DNA from: Polynucleobacter kasalickyi
Lineage (GTDB): Bacteria > Pseudomonadota > Gammaproteobacteria > Burkholderiales > Burkholderiaceae
Length of the DNA stretch: 64,000 nucleotides
Direction of reading: 5' to 3'
Assembly (NCBI RefSeq): GCF_900176405.1
Contig: NZ_FWXJ01000002.1
Location: 124,001-188,000, forward strand
Shown here: piece by piece, positions 36,188-45,038 of the stretch
Layout: every line of letters begins with the position of its first letter
Position numbering within the stretch: position 1 is the first letter of the stretch
Position numbers and translations under genes: made by a program
The notes under the pieces: model-generated
Databases searched by the model: none
Told to the model about the DNA's origin: nothing
Seen by the model: only the letters and a program-made list of their open reading frames with translations

Positions 36188-37585
36188 TTGAGTCACGATT
36201 CAAGAGATAACCCCTATACAAAAGGGATAGCAGAGTTCGTTAGTAATCTACAAGCGAACGACATTCCTTCCGATGTGCTTCAGCGGATTAAATTGCTGAT
36301 TTTAGATTCTATTGGCTGTAGTTTGTATGGCCAAAAATTAGAATGGATTCAAATTTTACAAAGTACCTTAGCTAGTGTTGATGAATCCAAGGTGGCTAAT
36401 ATTTGGGGTACAAATAAATATTTGTCGTTGCCGCATTCCGTCTTGGTGAATGGTACTCAAATTCAAGGTTTTGAATTAGATGATGTGCATCGTCAGGGTG
36501 TGCTCCACGTCGGCGCAGTCGTGCTACCTGGTCTACTTGGGATTGTAGAAACACAAAAATCCATGAGTGGCTTAGATTTTTTAACAGCAGCGGTTGCTGG
36601 TTATGAAATCGGACCACGCGTAGGTATTTGTATGGGCCAAGAACATATTGCTCAGGGCTGGCACTCAGGTGCAACGGTTGGTGTTTTCTCCTCCGCGGCC
36701 GGCTCAGCGAGAGCACTTGGCCTCAATGCCCAACAAACCATTCATGCTTTAGGTATCGCCGGTACCCAAGCGGCAGGCCTCATGGCAGCTCAATACGGTG
36801 CGATGGTGAAGCGGATGCATGCTGGACGTTCAGCGCAAAGTGGCCTGTATGGCGCATTACTAGCCAAAAATGGTTTTACGGGAATTGAAAATGTATTAGA
36901 AAGTGAATACGGTGGGTATTGCACTACTTTCTCACGCTCTACCGATCGATTTGACTTGGAACAGCTCACAGCTGGTTTCGGTGAAGTGTGGCAAACGATG
37001 GGGATTGCCCTGAAGTTTTATTCTTGCGTGGGGAGTAACCACACGACGCTTGATGCGATTCGTATTTTACAAAAGCAACATCCTTTTGGACCAGAGGATC
37101 TTGATGAAATTGTTGTGCGTGGTTCTCAGGTCACGATGGATCACGTAGGTTGGAAATATATTCCACAGGGCTTAACTTCAGCTCAATTGAATTTACCGTA
37201 TTGCGTTGCGACTCTTTTATTAGAGGGCGAATGTTTTGTTGATGAGTTTACTGACGCGATGGTTGCTGATCCAACGCGTATGGCGCTTTCAGAAAAAGTA
37301 CGGGTAGAGCATGATGACGAAATTACTAAATTAGGATCAAAGTTTAGACATAAGGTTCATGTTGAAGTGAAATTAAAAGATGGTACTAAATTAAATGCGA
37401 CCGTTGAATCTGGACGGGGTAGCGAACATAATTTTGCAAGTGAAGCTGATATCGTTAATAAGTTTATGTTATTAGCTACCAAGGCATTGCCGAAGTCTCA
37501 AGCCGAGCAACTGTGTGACAAGATTCTTCATCTAGAAAAATTAGAGGATGCTAAATCAATTACTGCTTTGTTAGCTATTCAATAG
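36188..37585 (+). CDS. MmgE/PrpD-family protein 2
   Basis: A 465-residue member of the MmgE/PrpD fold, first gene of the long plus-strand operon that ends at tRNA-Sec. I chose the TTG at 36188 because CTGGAGACACAA supplies a ribosome binding site. An in-frame ATG at 36140 lies inside the palindromic operator and would add 16 unlikely residues. The active-site region reads IQGFELDDVHRQGVLHVGAV, differing from classic PrpD. Other family segments are GWHSGATVGVFSSAAGSARA and KFYSCVGSNHTTLDAI. A lyase, dehydratase or epimerase acting on a polycarboxylate is expected. Confidence 0.88.
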   Translation: MSHDSRDNPYTKGIAEFVSNLQANDIPSDVLQRIKLLILDSIGCSLYGQKLEWIQILQSTLASVDESKVANIWGTNKYLSLPHSVLVNGTQIQGFELDDVHRQGVLHVGAVVLPGLLGIVETQKSMSGLDFLTAAVAGYEIGPRVGICMGQEHIAQGWHSGATVGVFSSAAGSARALGLNAQQTIHALGIAGTQAAGLMAAQYGAMVKRMHAGRSAQSGLYGALLAKNGFTGIENVLESEYGGYCTTFSRSTDRFDLEQLTAGFGEVWQTMGIALKFYSCVGSNHTTLDAIRILQKQHPFGPEDLDEIVVRGSQVTMDHVGWKYIPQGLTSAQLNLPYCVATLLLEGECFVDEFTDAMVADPTRMALSEKVRVEHDDEITKLGSKFRHKVHVEVKLKDGTKLNATVESGRGSEHNFASEADIVNKFMLLATKALPKSQAEQLCDKILHLEKLEDAKSITALLAIQ

Positions 37586-37597
37586 GAACTTCGGTAA

Positions 37598-38968
37598 ATG
37601 ACTGCCTCAGAAATCCTCGCTAATTTTTGCCTTGAACAACAGCTAACAAGCATTCCAAATGATGTAAAAGCAATGGCAAAGTCTGTGATTGTAGATACCG
37701 TTGGAGTTGCAACCTATGGTAGTCAATTCCCATGGAGTCAGGCCATCGCAAAATATGCTACTGCAGTTGGATCTGGTGGTAGTAGTCGTGTTTTTGGTAT
37801 GGCAAATACGCGTTTAAATGCCTCTGCAGCTGCTTTAGCAAATGGTTCATTTACCCATGCTTTTGAGCAAGATAGTTTACGTAAACCTGGCGCTGGAGTA
37901 CATCCCGGTGCCACGATTGTGGCGCCTGCTTGGTCGGTAGCAGAAGAGCTTGGTGCGACCGGGAGCGAGCTGATGCATGCAGTCATTATTGCTTGCGAAG
38001 TGATGTTTCGCATCGGTGCCGCATCCTTGCATACTAGTGAGAAAAAAGGGTTTCATGCGCCAGGATTAACTGGTCCGTATGGCAGTGCTATTGCTGCTGG
38101 CATATTGATGAAACTCAATCCTTCACAGCTAAGCGCAGCACTAGGGATTGCTGGTTCGATGTCTGCTGGTTTGTTAGCCTTTACCAAGGCAAACAAGGGA
38201 GCCGATGTGAAGCGCTTACATCTTGGGCGCGCTGCCGAAGCTGGCATTGTTGCGGCAAGATTGGCTAAAGAGGGATTGGAAGGGCCAGAAAATATTTTAG
38301 AGGGGCACTTTGGTTTTTTAGAGAGTTATTGTAGTAATTCGAATCCGGAGTTATTAACTAAAGATTTAGGAAGTGCTTGGGAGACTCAAAAAATTTGTTT
38401 AAAAGCATTTCCTTGTCATGTGACCTCCCATACCACGATTGAATCTTTAAGAATCCTGATGCAAGAGCATTCATTTACTGCCGCTGAAGTCAGTAAAATT
38501 GATGTAGAGGTCTCCGATAAAGTCTTAAGTCACCATGTTATTCGGCAACCAAGTGATGTGAAACAAGCGCAATATAGTTTGCCATTTTGTGTGGCCTGGG
38601 CCTTGTATCGAGATCCTTATCAACCTGAAAATATGAATGAATCGATCTTAACGGATGCCTTCATTACGAAGATGAGTCAAGCAATGACTTTAACTCCATT
38701 CATCACCCCGAATAAAAATAATACGGCTTGGTCTTCTTTGCTAAAAATTACTCTGCAATCCGGCAAAGTGATCGAAAGATGGTCTGATGAATTTACGGGT
38801 TCACCGACTAAACCGTTAACCGGCGCTGGTTTAAAAAATAGATTTTTTCAGTTAACAGGACAAGGAAGTTTAGTCACTAAAGAACTTTGGTGGGACAGTT
38901 TAAATGAGCTCGAACAAGTATCAAGACTGGGTTCACTGCCCGATTTAATTTATCTAAAGAAAGTCTAA
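37598..38968 (+). CDS. MmgE/PrpD-family protein 3
   Basis: A 456-residue paralogue 12 bases after the previous gene. Its active-site region is THAFEQDSLRKPGAGVHPGA, and the later pattern KGFHAPGLTGPYGSAIAAGI corresponds to the W-H-T-G-T region of the other copies. The lysine-containing NKGADVKRLHLGRAAEAGIV is conserved. Divergence of the catalytic loops from the copies at 36188 and 39981 suggests distinct substrates or a hetero-oligomer rather than recent duplication. Confidence 0.88.
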   Translation: MTASEILANFCLEQQLTSIPNDVKAMAKSVIVDTVGVATYGSQFPWSQAIAKYATAVGSGGSSRVFGMANTRLNASAAALANGSFTHAFEQDSLRKPGAGVHPGATIVAPAWSVAEELGATGSELMHAVIIACEVMFRIGAASLHTSEKKGFHAPGLTGPYGSAIAAGILMKLNPSQLSAALGIAGSMSAGLLAFTKANKGADVKRLHLGRAAEAGIVAARLAKEGLEGPENILEGHFGFLESYCSNSNPELLTKDLGSAWETQKICLKAFPCHVTSHTTIESLRILMQEHSFTAAEVSKIDVEVSDKVLSHHVIRQPSDVKQAQYSLPFCVAWALYRDPYQPENMNESILTDAFITKMSQAMTLTPFITPNKNNTAWSSLLKITLQSGKVIERWSDEFTGSPTKPLTGAGLKNRFFQLTGQGSLVTKELWWDSLNELEQVSRLGSLPDLIYLKKV

Positions 38969-38972
38969 TGCA

Positions 38973-39962
38973 ATGAATCCGGATAGAAGACGATTTACGG
39001 AGTTAATGGCTTTAGCAGGAGCTTATGGGGTTATGCCGCAAGCATTTGCTCAGCAAAATGTAGCTGATACTTATCCTAAAAAGCCCATTCGTATCCTGTG
39101 TCCTTTTGCGCCAGCGGGTGGGGTGGATATTACCGCTAGATCTGTTGCACAGCAATTAACCCAAGCCTGGGGCCAATCTGTTGTGGTCGATAATAAACCT
39201 GGTGCGAACGGGACGATTGCGGTCGAAAGCGCCATTCAGGCGCCTGCCGATGGTTACACCTTAACGATGATTTCTTCAAGTCACTCTGTGAATGCCACGC
39301 TTCTAAAAAATCAAAGTTATGATTTGATCAAAGATTTAGCTCCGATCACCCAGATGACACGACAACCGTATGTGCTAGTGATCAATCCCAATATACCAGC
39401 CAACAGTGTTGCCGAATTACTCGCTTATGCTAAAAAGAATGGAAAAACTTTAACCTATGGATCCTCTGGGATTGGTGGGTTTAGTCACTTAGCAGGTGGT
39501 TTATTTAGCTTATCAACCAAAACAGAGATGCTACATATTCCCTACAAGGGGGGCTCTCTCGCCATGAATGATGTGATTAGTGGGCAAATTGATATGCTGT
39601 TCTCCACTATCTTACAGTCGCATGGCCACATTAATACTGGTCGTTTGCGACCTATTGCGGTCACAACACCGCAACGCTCTCCCTCTTTACCTGATATACC
39701 AACCATGCAAGAAGCTGGTGTGAAAGATTACGAGGTGCAGGGGTGGTACGGTATTTGTGCCTCTGCGAAGGTACCAGCTCCAATTGTAAATAAGCTGAAC
39801 AAAGAAATTGTACAAATTTTAAGAACGCCTGAAATTGCGCTACGACTTCAAACTGATGGTTCCGTTGCAGTGGGGAGTTCGCAAGAAGAGTTTGGTGAGT
39901 TCATCAAATCTCAAGTAACAAAATGGCGTAATGTCATCAACGCATTAAAAATTCAAATATAA
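38973..39962 (+). CDS. Bug-family receptor 7
   Basis: A 329-residue receptor with a clear twin-arginine signal (NPDRRRFTELMALAGAYGV, cleaved after AFAQ), ligand loop PIRILCPFAPAGGVD and SGIGGFSHLAGGLF. It lies between two MmgE/PrpD genes with gaps of 4 and 18 bases, so uptake and conversion of the same organic acid are probably encoded together. Confidence 0.9.
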   Translation: MNPDRRRFTELMALAGAYGVMPQAFAQQNVADTYPKKPIRILCPFAPAGGVDITARSVAQQLTQAWGQSVVVDNKPGANGTIAVESAIQAPADGYTLTMISSSHSVNATLLKNQSYDLIKDLAPITQMTRQPYVLVINPNIPANSVAELLAYAKKNGKTLTYGSSGIGGFSHLAGGLFSLSTKTEMLHIPYKGGSLAMNDVISGQIDMLFSTILQSHGHINTGRLRPIAVTTPQRSPSLPDIPTMQEAGVKDYEVQGWYGICASAKVPAPIVNKLNKEIVQILRTPEIALRLQTDGSVAVGSSQEEFGEFIKSQVTKWRNVINALKIQI

Positions 39963-39980
39963 AAGTATTAAGGAAAAAGG

Positions 39981-41345
39981 ATGTCAATCGGAGAATTTTT
40001 TGCCACGAATGTTACTGCATTAGATTTTGAACAAATTAATCAGGACATGTTGCATTGGGCCAAAGTAGGTATCTTGGATACCGTTGGCGTAACGCTGGCT
40101 GGCGCTAATGAGCCTTGCGCAACTATTTTGTCAAGCGTATTAGAGGGGTCTACTGGACCGGCTGTTCTATTCGGGACCAATCAGCGTTGTTCTGCTCTTG
40201 ATGCCGCCTTAGTGAACGGTACAGCATCTCATGCATTAGATTTTGATGACTGTAATAATACGATGGGTGGTCACCCTTCGGTCCCTATTTTGCCAGCACT
40301 GTTTGCTTTGGCAGATGAAATCAAAGTAAGCGGTAAAGAATTTATTACTGCTTATATTGCGGGATTTGAGGTTGAGACGAAATTGGCAATGATGGTTAAT
40401 TTTTATCATTATTCAAAAGGTTGGCATCCGACCACTACCTTAGGTGTTTTTGGATCTGCTGCCGCTTGTTCTAAATTACTCAAACTTACCCAAGAACAAA
40501 CCAAAGTTGCTTTAGCGATTGCTGCATCAGGCGCTTCTGGCCTAAAAGCGAATTTTGGTAGTATGACAAAGCCGATGCATATTGGCCGTTGTGCGAGGGA
40601 AGGATTGCTGGCCGCCAAATTAGCGAAGCAAGGTTTTACCGCAAATAAAGTCGATGTGTTTGAACATCCTCAAGGCTTTCTAGAGGTGTATAACGGTGCT
40701 GGTAATTATGACATTGATAAAGGCTTGCAAGCCTGGGGAGCGCCGTTTGATATTGTGAAGCCAGGCATTGCCATTAAACAATACCCCTGTTGTGGTAGTA
40801 CCCATCCAGCGATTGACTGTGCCATCGACATCTATCAAACACACCAAATACAGGTGGATGAGATTGAGTTAGTTAATATCTGGATTCATGAGCGCCGTTT
40901 GAAACACACTAACCGACCTTTGCCAAAAAGTGAATTGGATGCGAAATTTAGCGTGCAATATGTCGTTGCTAGAGCTTTAACGGATGGTTGTGTGGCAATC
41001 GAACATTTTGAAGAATCTGCATATTCTGCTCCAAAAATTCTTGAGTTGATGCAAAAAATTCAAGCGAAACCGTATGGGGATACACAGTTTTCGCCAGACA
41101 ATCATTTCGGCGGACAAGTACGTATTCAGTTAAAAGATGGCAGAGTTTTTGAAGCGAAAGTACAAGAACCATTGGGTAGAACTTCTGACAACCCTTTGCC
41201 ACAAGATCGTCTACAGGCGAAGTTTGAACTGTGTGCGCGGCGAGTGCTGTCGCAAGATGCGATCACCCATGCTTACGAACTAATTACGCAATTTGAATCG
41301 ATTGAAGATGTTAGAAATTTAACTGAATTACTAAAAACTAATTAA
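39981..41345 (+). CDS. MmgE/PrpD-family protein 4
   Basis: A 454-residue paralogue with the active-site region ASHALDFDDCNNTMGGHPSV, then KGWHPTTTLGVFGSAAACSK and KQYPCCGSTHPAIDCAI. The AGGAAAAAGG site before the ATG is strong. It directly precedes the tricarballylate-dehydrogenase-like flavoprotein. The DFDD-N-x-GGHPS pattern is closest to the family's cis-aconitate/itaconate-type members among these copies, but substrate assignment from sequence alone is unsafe. Confidence 0.88.
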   Translation: MSIGEFFATNVTALDFEQINQDMLHWAKVGILDTVGVTLAGANEPCATILSSVLEGSTGPAVLFGTNQRCSALDAALVNGTASHALDFDDCNNTMGGHPSVPILPALFALADEIKVSGKEFITAYIAGFEVETKLAMMVNFYHYSKGWHPTTTLGVFGSAAACSKLLKLTQEQTKVALAIAASGASGLKANFGSMTKPMHIGRCAREGLLAAKLAKQGFTANKVDVFEHPQGFLEVYNGAGNYDIDKGLQAWGAPFDIVKPGIAIKQYPCCGSTHPAIDCAIDIYQTHQIQVDEIELVNIWIHERRLKHTNRPLPKSELDAKFSVQYVVARALTDGCVAIEHFEESAYSAPKILELMQKIQAKPYGDTQFSPDNHFGGQVRIQLKDGRVFEAKVQEPLGRTSDNPLPQDRLQAKFELCARRVLSQDAITHAYELITQFESIEDVRNLTELLKTN

Positions 41346-41358
41346 ATAGGAAAATAGA

Positions 41359-42849
41359 ATGAGTGAAAATAAATATGATGTAATCGTTGTTGGTAAGGGT
41401 AATGCTGCGTTATGTAGCGCTTTATCTGCTCGTGATACGGGTGCTCGCGTCTTAATGATTGAGGCCGCGAGTCGTGATGAGCATGGTGGCAATAGTCGTT
41501 TTGCGGGTGGTGTGATGCGCTTTGCTTATGAAACTGTTGATGACCTCAAAAGAGTGACAGATATTACAGATAAAGAAATCGCTGAAACTGACTTTGGCAC
41601 GAATACAACGGATGAGTATTTTGATGATTTATTTCGCTTAACGCAGTTTCGTACTGACCCAGAATTATCTGAAATTTTAGTCCGTCAAAGTCTTGAGACG
41701 ATGGTCTGGTTGCGTAGTAAAGGGGTTCGTTTTGTACCAAACTTTGGAAGACAATCTGCGCTCATAGACGGTAAGAGAAAATTTTTCGGACGTCTTCCTA
41801 TTGAAGTTTCAGGTGGTGGTGCAGGTCTAGTTGACTTTTTAGACAAAGCTGCGGAACAAGAGCAGATTGATATTGTCTACAACACACGTGTGAATTCATT
41901 AATATTTGATGGGATTAAAGTGACTGGGGTAAGAGCACAGTCAGGTGATCAATTGATTGAGTATCATGCAAAATCCGTGGTGCTTGCCTGCGGTGGATTT
42001 GAAGCAAACCCAGAAATGAGAACGAGATATTTAGGCCCAGGTTGGGAACTTGCAAAAGTGAGGGGAACTCGCTTTAATCAAGGTGATGGTTTGAAAATGG
42101 CCCTAGATATTGGTGCCGCACCTTACGGTAACTGGTCGGGTTGCCATGCGACTGGTTGGGATCGCAATGCACCAGAATATGGTGATGTGAATGTGGGCGA
42201 CAAGTTCCAAAAGCATAGTTATATTTTTGGTCTACTGATTAATGCTGAAGGTCGTCGTTTTGTGGATGAAGGTGCCGATTTCCATTCATTTACTTATGCA
42301 AAATACGGTGGGGAAGTGTTAAAGCAAACCGGTCAATTTGCTTGGCAGGTGTTTGACTCAAAAGTGAAAGATATTCTCAGAAATGAATACCGCATTAAGT
42401 TTGTCACCAAGGTCACGGCAAATACTTTAGAGGAACTTGCAGAAAAATTAGAGGGTGTTAACTCTAAAGAGTTTTTAAATACTGTAAATGCCTATAATGC
42501 GAACGTGAATCATGAGGTTAAGTTTAACCATACCGTGTTAGATGGTAAAGGTACTGAAAATATTTATCCACCGAAAACAAACTGGGCCCAAGCACTTGAT
42601 ACGGCACCTTATGAGGCTTATCAAACTACTTGTGGTATCACCTTTACCTTTGGCGGACTCCGCACAGTGGCTGATACAGGCCAAGTATTGAACGTGAACT
42701 TTAAGCCGATTGAAGGTTTGTATTGTGCCGGTGAAATGGTTGGCGGTATCTTCTATTTCAATTATCCAAGTGGTACAGGCTTGGTATCAGGCTCTATCTT
42801 TGGACGTATTGCTGGTACCTCTGCCGGTACTGCAGCACAAGCAAATTAA
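41359..42849 (+). CDS. FAD-dependent dehydrogenase, TcuA/fumarate-reductase flavoprotein type
   Basis: A 496-residue soluble flavoprotein. The FAD motif at the start is VIVVGKGNAALCSALSARDTGARVLMIEAA, followed by the covalent/noncovalent FAD loop DEHGGNSRFAGGVMRFAY. The C-terminal catalytic part contains TTCGITFTFGGLRT, GLYCAGEMVGGIFYFNYPSGTG and SGSIFGR. This pattern matches tricarballylate dehydrogenase TcuA, which oxidises tricarballylate to cis-aconitate. With MmgE/PrpD proteins and a carboxylate receptor upstream, oxidation of a saturated polycarboxylate is a reasonable role. Its stop overlaps the GntR start. Confidence 0.85.
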   Translation: MSENKYDVIVVGKGNAALCSALSARDTGARVLMIEAASRDEHGGNSRFAGGVMRFAYETVDDLKRVTDITDKEIAETDFGTNTTDEYFDDLFRLTQFRTDPELSEILVRQSLETMVWLRSKGVRFVPNFGRQSALIDGKRKFFGRLPIEVSGGGAGLVDFLDKAAEQEQIDIVYNTRVNSLIFDGIKVTGVRAQSGDQLIEYHAKSVVLACGGFEANPEMRTRYLGPGWELAKVRGTRFNQGDGLKMALDIGAAPYGNWSGCHATGWDRNAPEYGDVNVGDKFQKHSYIFGLLINAEGRRFVDEGADFHSFTYAKYGGEVLKQTGQFAWQVFDSKVKDILRNEYRIKFVTKVTANTLEELAEKLEGVNSKEFLNTVNAYNANVNHEVKFNHTVLDGKGTENIYPPKTNWAQALDTAPYEAYQTTCGITFTFGGLRTVADTGQVLNVNFKPIEGLYCAGEMVGGIFYFNYPSGTGLVSGSIFGRIAGTSAGTAAQAN

Positions 42850-43601
42850 TGGCGTCTTCAAAATCTCCTGTAACAACAGATCATCAGCCCAAAGGGGCTG
42901 ATGTAAAAAAATCGATTAAAAAAAGATCCACCAAAGAGGATTCAACGTCTCTTAGCGAACAAGCCTACCAAGCAATTCGAAAAGCGATTCGCCAACGACG
43001 CTTTCGAAGTGGTGATCGATTAATCGAAAATGAGCTGGCAGAGATGCTTGGTTTTTCAAGAACACCGGTTAGAGAAGCTTTAGCTAGACTTCAAGTCGAA
43101 GGTTTGGCTGCAGAAAATGGTCAACGTGGTTTTATGATCGTGGAGTTTGATCATGTCATTGTGACGGAACTATTTGTCATGCGAGAAGTGCTAGAGGGCA
43201 CTGCTGCTAAATTAGCAACCCGCAATGCCCAAGATACAGAAATTTCGTGGATTCGATATTTACATGATCAATATTCTGATTTAATTCAATCTGGTAAGCC
43301 AGCGCATTTAATTACAGAAAAAAATCGCCAATTTCATGAAGCCCTTTCTTTATGTGCGCATAATCGCTTTTTACTGAAAATGTTGGAGCCAATACATGAT
43401 GCACTTGGATTATTAGGTGAATCGAGTTTAATGGATCAAAAACGTGTGCAAGAAAACTTAGAAGATCACGAGAAAATCGTCAAAGCGCTGGAATTAAGAG
43501 ATGCTAATTTAGCCGAGGAGTCTGCTAAAAAACATATCCAAAATGCCTATGCTTTTAGGATTAAACGGATGTTTGAGGATTCACACGATGAATTAAAGTG
43601 A
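42849..43601 (+). CDS. GntR-family regulator, FCD (FadR-like) subfamily
   Basis: A 250-residue regulator. After a Lys-rich, probably disordered N-terminus (1-35) comes the winged helix: LSEQAYQAIRKAIRQRRFRSGDRLIENELAEM with VREALARLQVEG. An all-helical FCD effector domain follows, with metal-ligand-type residues in LFVMREVLEG and RQFHEALSLCAHN. FCD regulators typically bind TTGTATACAA-like palindromes, exactly what lies at 36140-36149 and 35121-35130. I infer that it controls this operon, including selAB, and probably the divergent Bug-UGSC operon. It overlaps the genes on both sides. Confidence 0.92.
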   Translation: MASSKSPVTTDHQPKGADVKKSIKKRSTKEDSTSLSEQAYQAIRKAIRQRRFRSGDRLIENELAEMLGFSRTPVREALARLQVEGLAAENGQRGFMIVEFDHVIVTELFVMREVLEGTAAKLATRNAQDTEISWIRYLHDQYSDLIQSGKPAHLITEKNRQFHEALSLCAHNRFLLKMLEPIHDALGLLGESSLMDQKRVQENLEDHEKIVKALELRDANLAEESAKKHIQNAYAFRIKRMFEDSHDELK

Positions 43602-45034
43602 TGATGAACGCAAGTAATCAAACCTCAGAAAACCGTATGGCCAAGTTGCCCTCGGTAGACTATTTAATTCAACAATCAGCAGAGAAATTTCAAAGTATTT
43701 ATGGCTTACCCGAGTTGACGAAAGTGATTCGACTAGTACTGCAAGAAGTTCGGCAAACTTTACTCAATGAGGCTTCAACTGCAAACTTCGTAGACGCTGA
43801 TTACTTGCAGCGCATTGAGAAAAAATTAACCCAGCGTGCTGAGAAAAAAGTAAAAGCTGTTTTGAACTTGACGGGGACTGTCTTACACACCAATTTGGGT
43901 AGGGCGGTACTGCCGAAGGAAGCAGTTGATGCTTTAACTTTAGCCGCTTCCGAGGCTTGTATTTTAGAGTACGATCTGGGTGAAGGGAAGCGGGGAGACC
44001 GAGATCAACTGATTGAGGAACTTTTGTGTGAGTTGACGGGAGCAGAAGCAGCGACCGTCGTAAATAATAATGCCGCCGCTGTATTTTTGTTATTACACGC
44101 TTTATCCGAGAAAAAAGAAACCATTATTTCTAGGGGAGAGCTCATTGAAATTGGTGGTTCTTTTCGTATCCCTGACATCATGAAGCGGGCCGGCGCAAAA
44201 CTGGTGGAAGTTGGTACTACCAACCGAACCCATGCGAAAGACTTTGTCGAAGCGATTACGCCAAAGACCGCGATGATCATGAAAGTGCATACCAGTAATT
44301 ATGCTGTACAAGGTTTTACCGCGCACGTCGAAGATGATGTTTTAGGCCGAATTGCCACAGAGCATGATATTTCCTACGTGGTTGATCTTGGCTCTGGTAG
44401 CTTAGTGGATATGTCGATATATGGCCTACCCAAGGAGCCAACCCCTATGGATGCCCTACAAAGTGGCGCTCATCTGGTTACTTTTAGTGGTGATAAATTG
44501 TTAGGTGGTCCACAATGTGGCATGATTGTGGGCAGTCGGGATTTAATTCATAAAATTAAGAAGAATCCTCTCAAGCGGATGTTGCGTGTTAGTAAATTAA
44601 CCCTAGCTGCTCTAGAAGCGGTGCTGCATTTATATCGCAACCCAGCCAAATTGCCGGAACGTCTGGTGGTGTTGGGACAATTAACGAGACCTAGAGCAGA
44701 AATATTGACGCAAACTTTACGCCTTGTAACGTCAGTACGAAGTATTGTAGAGACGAAAGGCTTAACGATCGATGCTCTGGAGGTCATGTCTCAAATTGGA
44801 TCTGGTTCCTTACCTGTTGATCTCTTACCCTCCTGCGCGATAGTGATTTCAGGTGGTAATAAAAATTCGCAAAAATTAGTCGTGCGTCTAGAAAAATTAT
44901 TAAGAAAATCTACTGTACCGGTGATTGGCAGAATGAAAGATCAACAACTGATACTTGATTTACGTTGTTTACGGGAAGATCAGGAAGAGATTCTGATAGC
45001 AGCGATTCATCATGCAGTATTGAACCTCTCTTAA
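43601..45034 (+). CDS. selA: L-seryl-tRNA(Sec) selenium transferase
   Basis: PLP enzyme that converts Ser-tRNA-Sec to Sec-tRNA-Sec using selenophosphate. The 477 residues include VLNLTGTVLHTNLGRAVLP, the ANT-type VVNNNAAAVFLLL, and the PLP-lysine motif FSGDKLLGGPQCG. The ATG shares its A with the GntR stop (TGATG), so it is translationally coupled to the regulator; a second ATG lies at 43604. selB starts four bases after the stop. The selenophosphate synthetase gene (selD) is not in the window. Confidence 0.97.
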   Translation: MMNASNQTSENRMAKLPSVDYLIQQSAEKFQSIYGLPELTKVIRLVLQEVRQTLLNEASTANFVDADYLQRIEKKLTQRAEKKVKAVLNLTGTVLHTNLGRAVLPKEAVDALTLAASEACILEYDLGEGKRGDRDQLIEELLCELTGAEAATVVNNNAAAVFLLLHALSEKKETIISRGELIEIGGSFRIPDIMKRAGAKLVEVGTTNRTHAKDFVEAITPKTAMIMKVHTSNYAVQGFTAHVEDDVLGRIATEHDISYVVDLGSGSLVDMSIYGLPKEPTPMDALQSGAHLVTFSGDKLLGGPQCGMIVGSRDLIHKIKKNPLKRMLRVSKLTLAALEAVLHLYRNPAKLPERLVVLGQLTRPRAEILTQTLRLVTSVRSIVETKGLTIDALEVMSQIGSGSLPVDLLPSCAIVISGGNKNSQKLVVRLEKLLRKSTVPVIGRMKDQQLILDLRCLREDQEEILIAAIHHAVLNLS

Positions 45035-45038
45035 GCAG

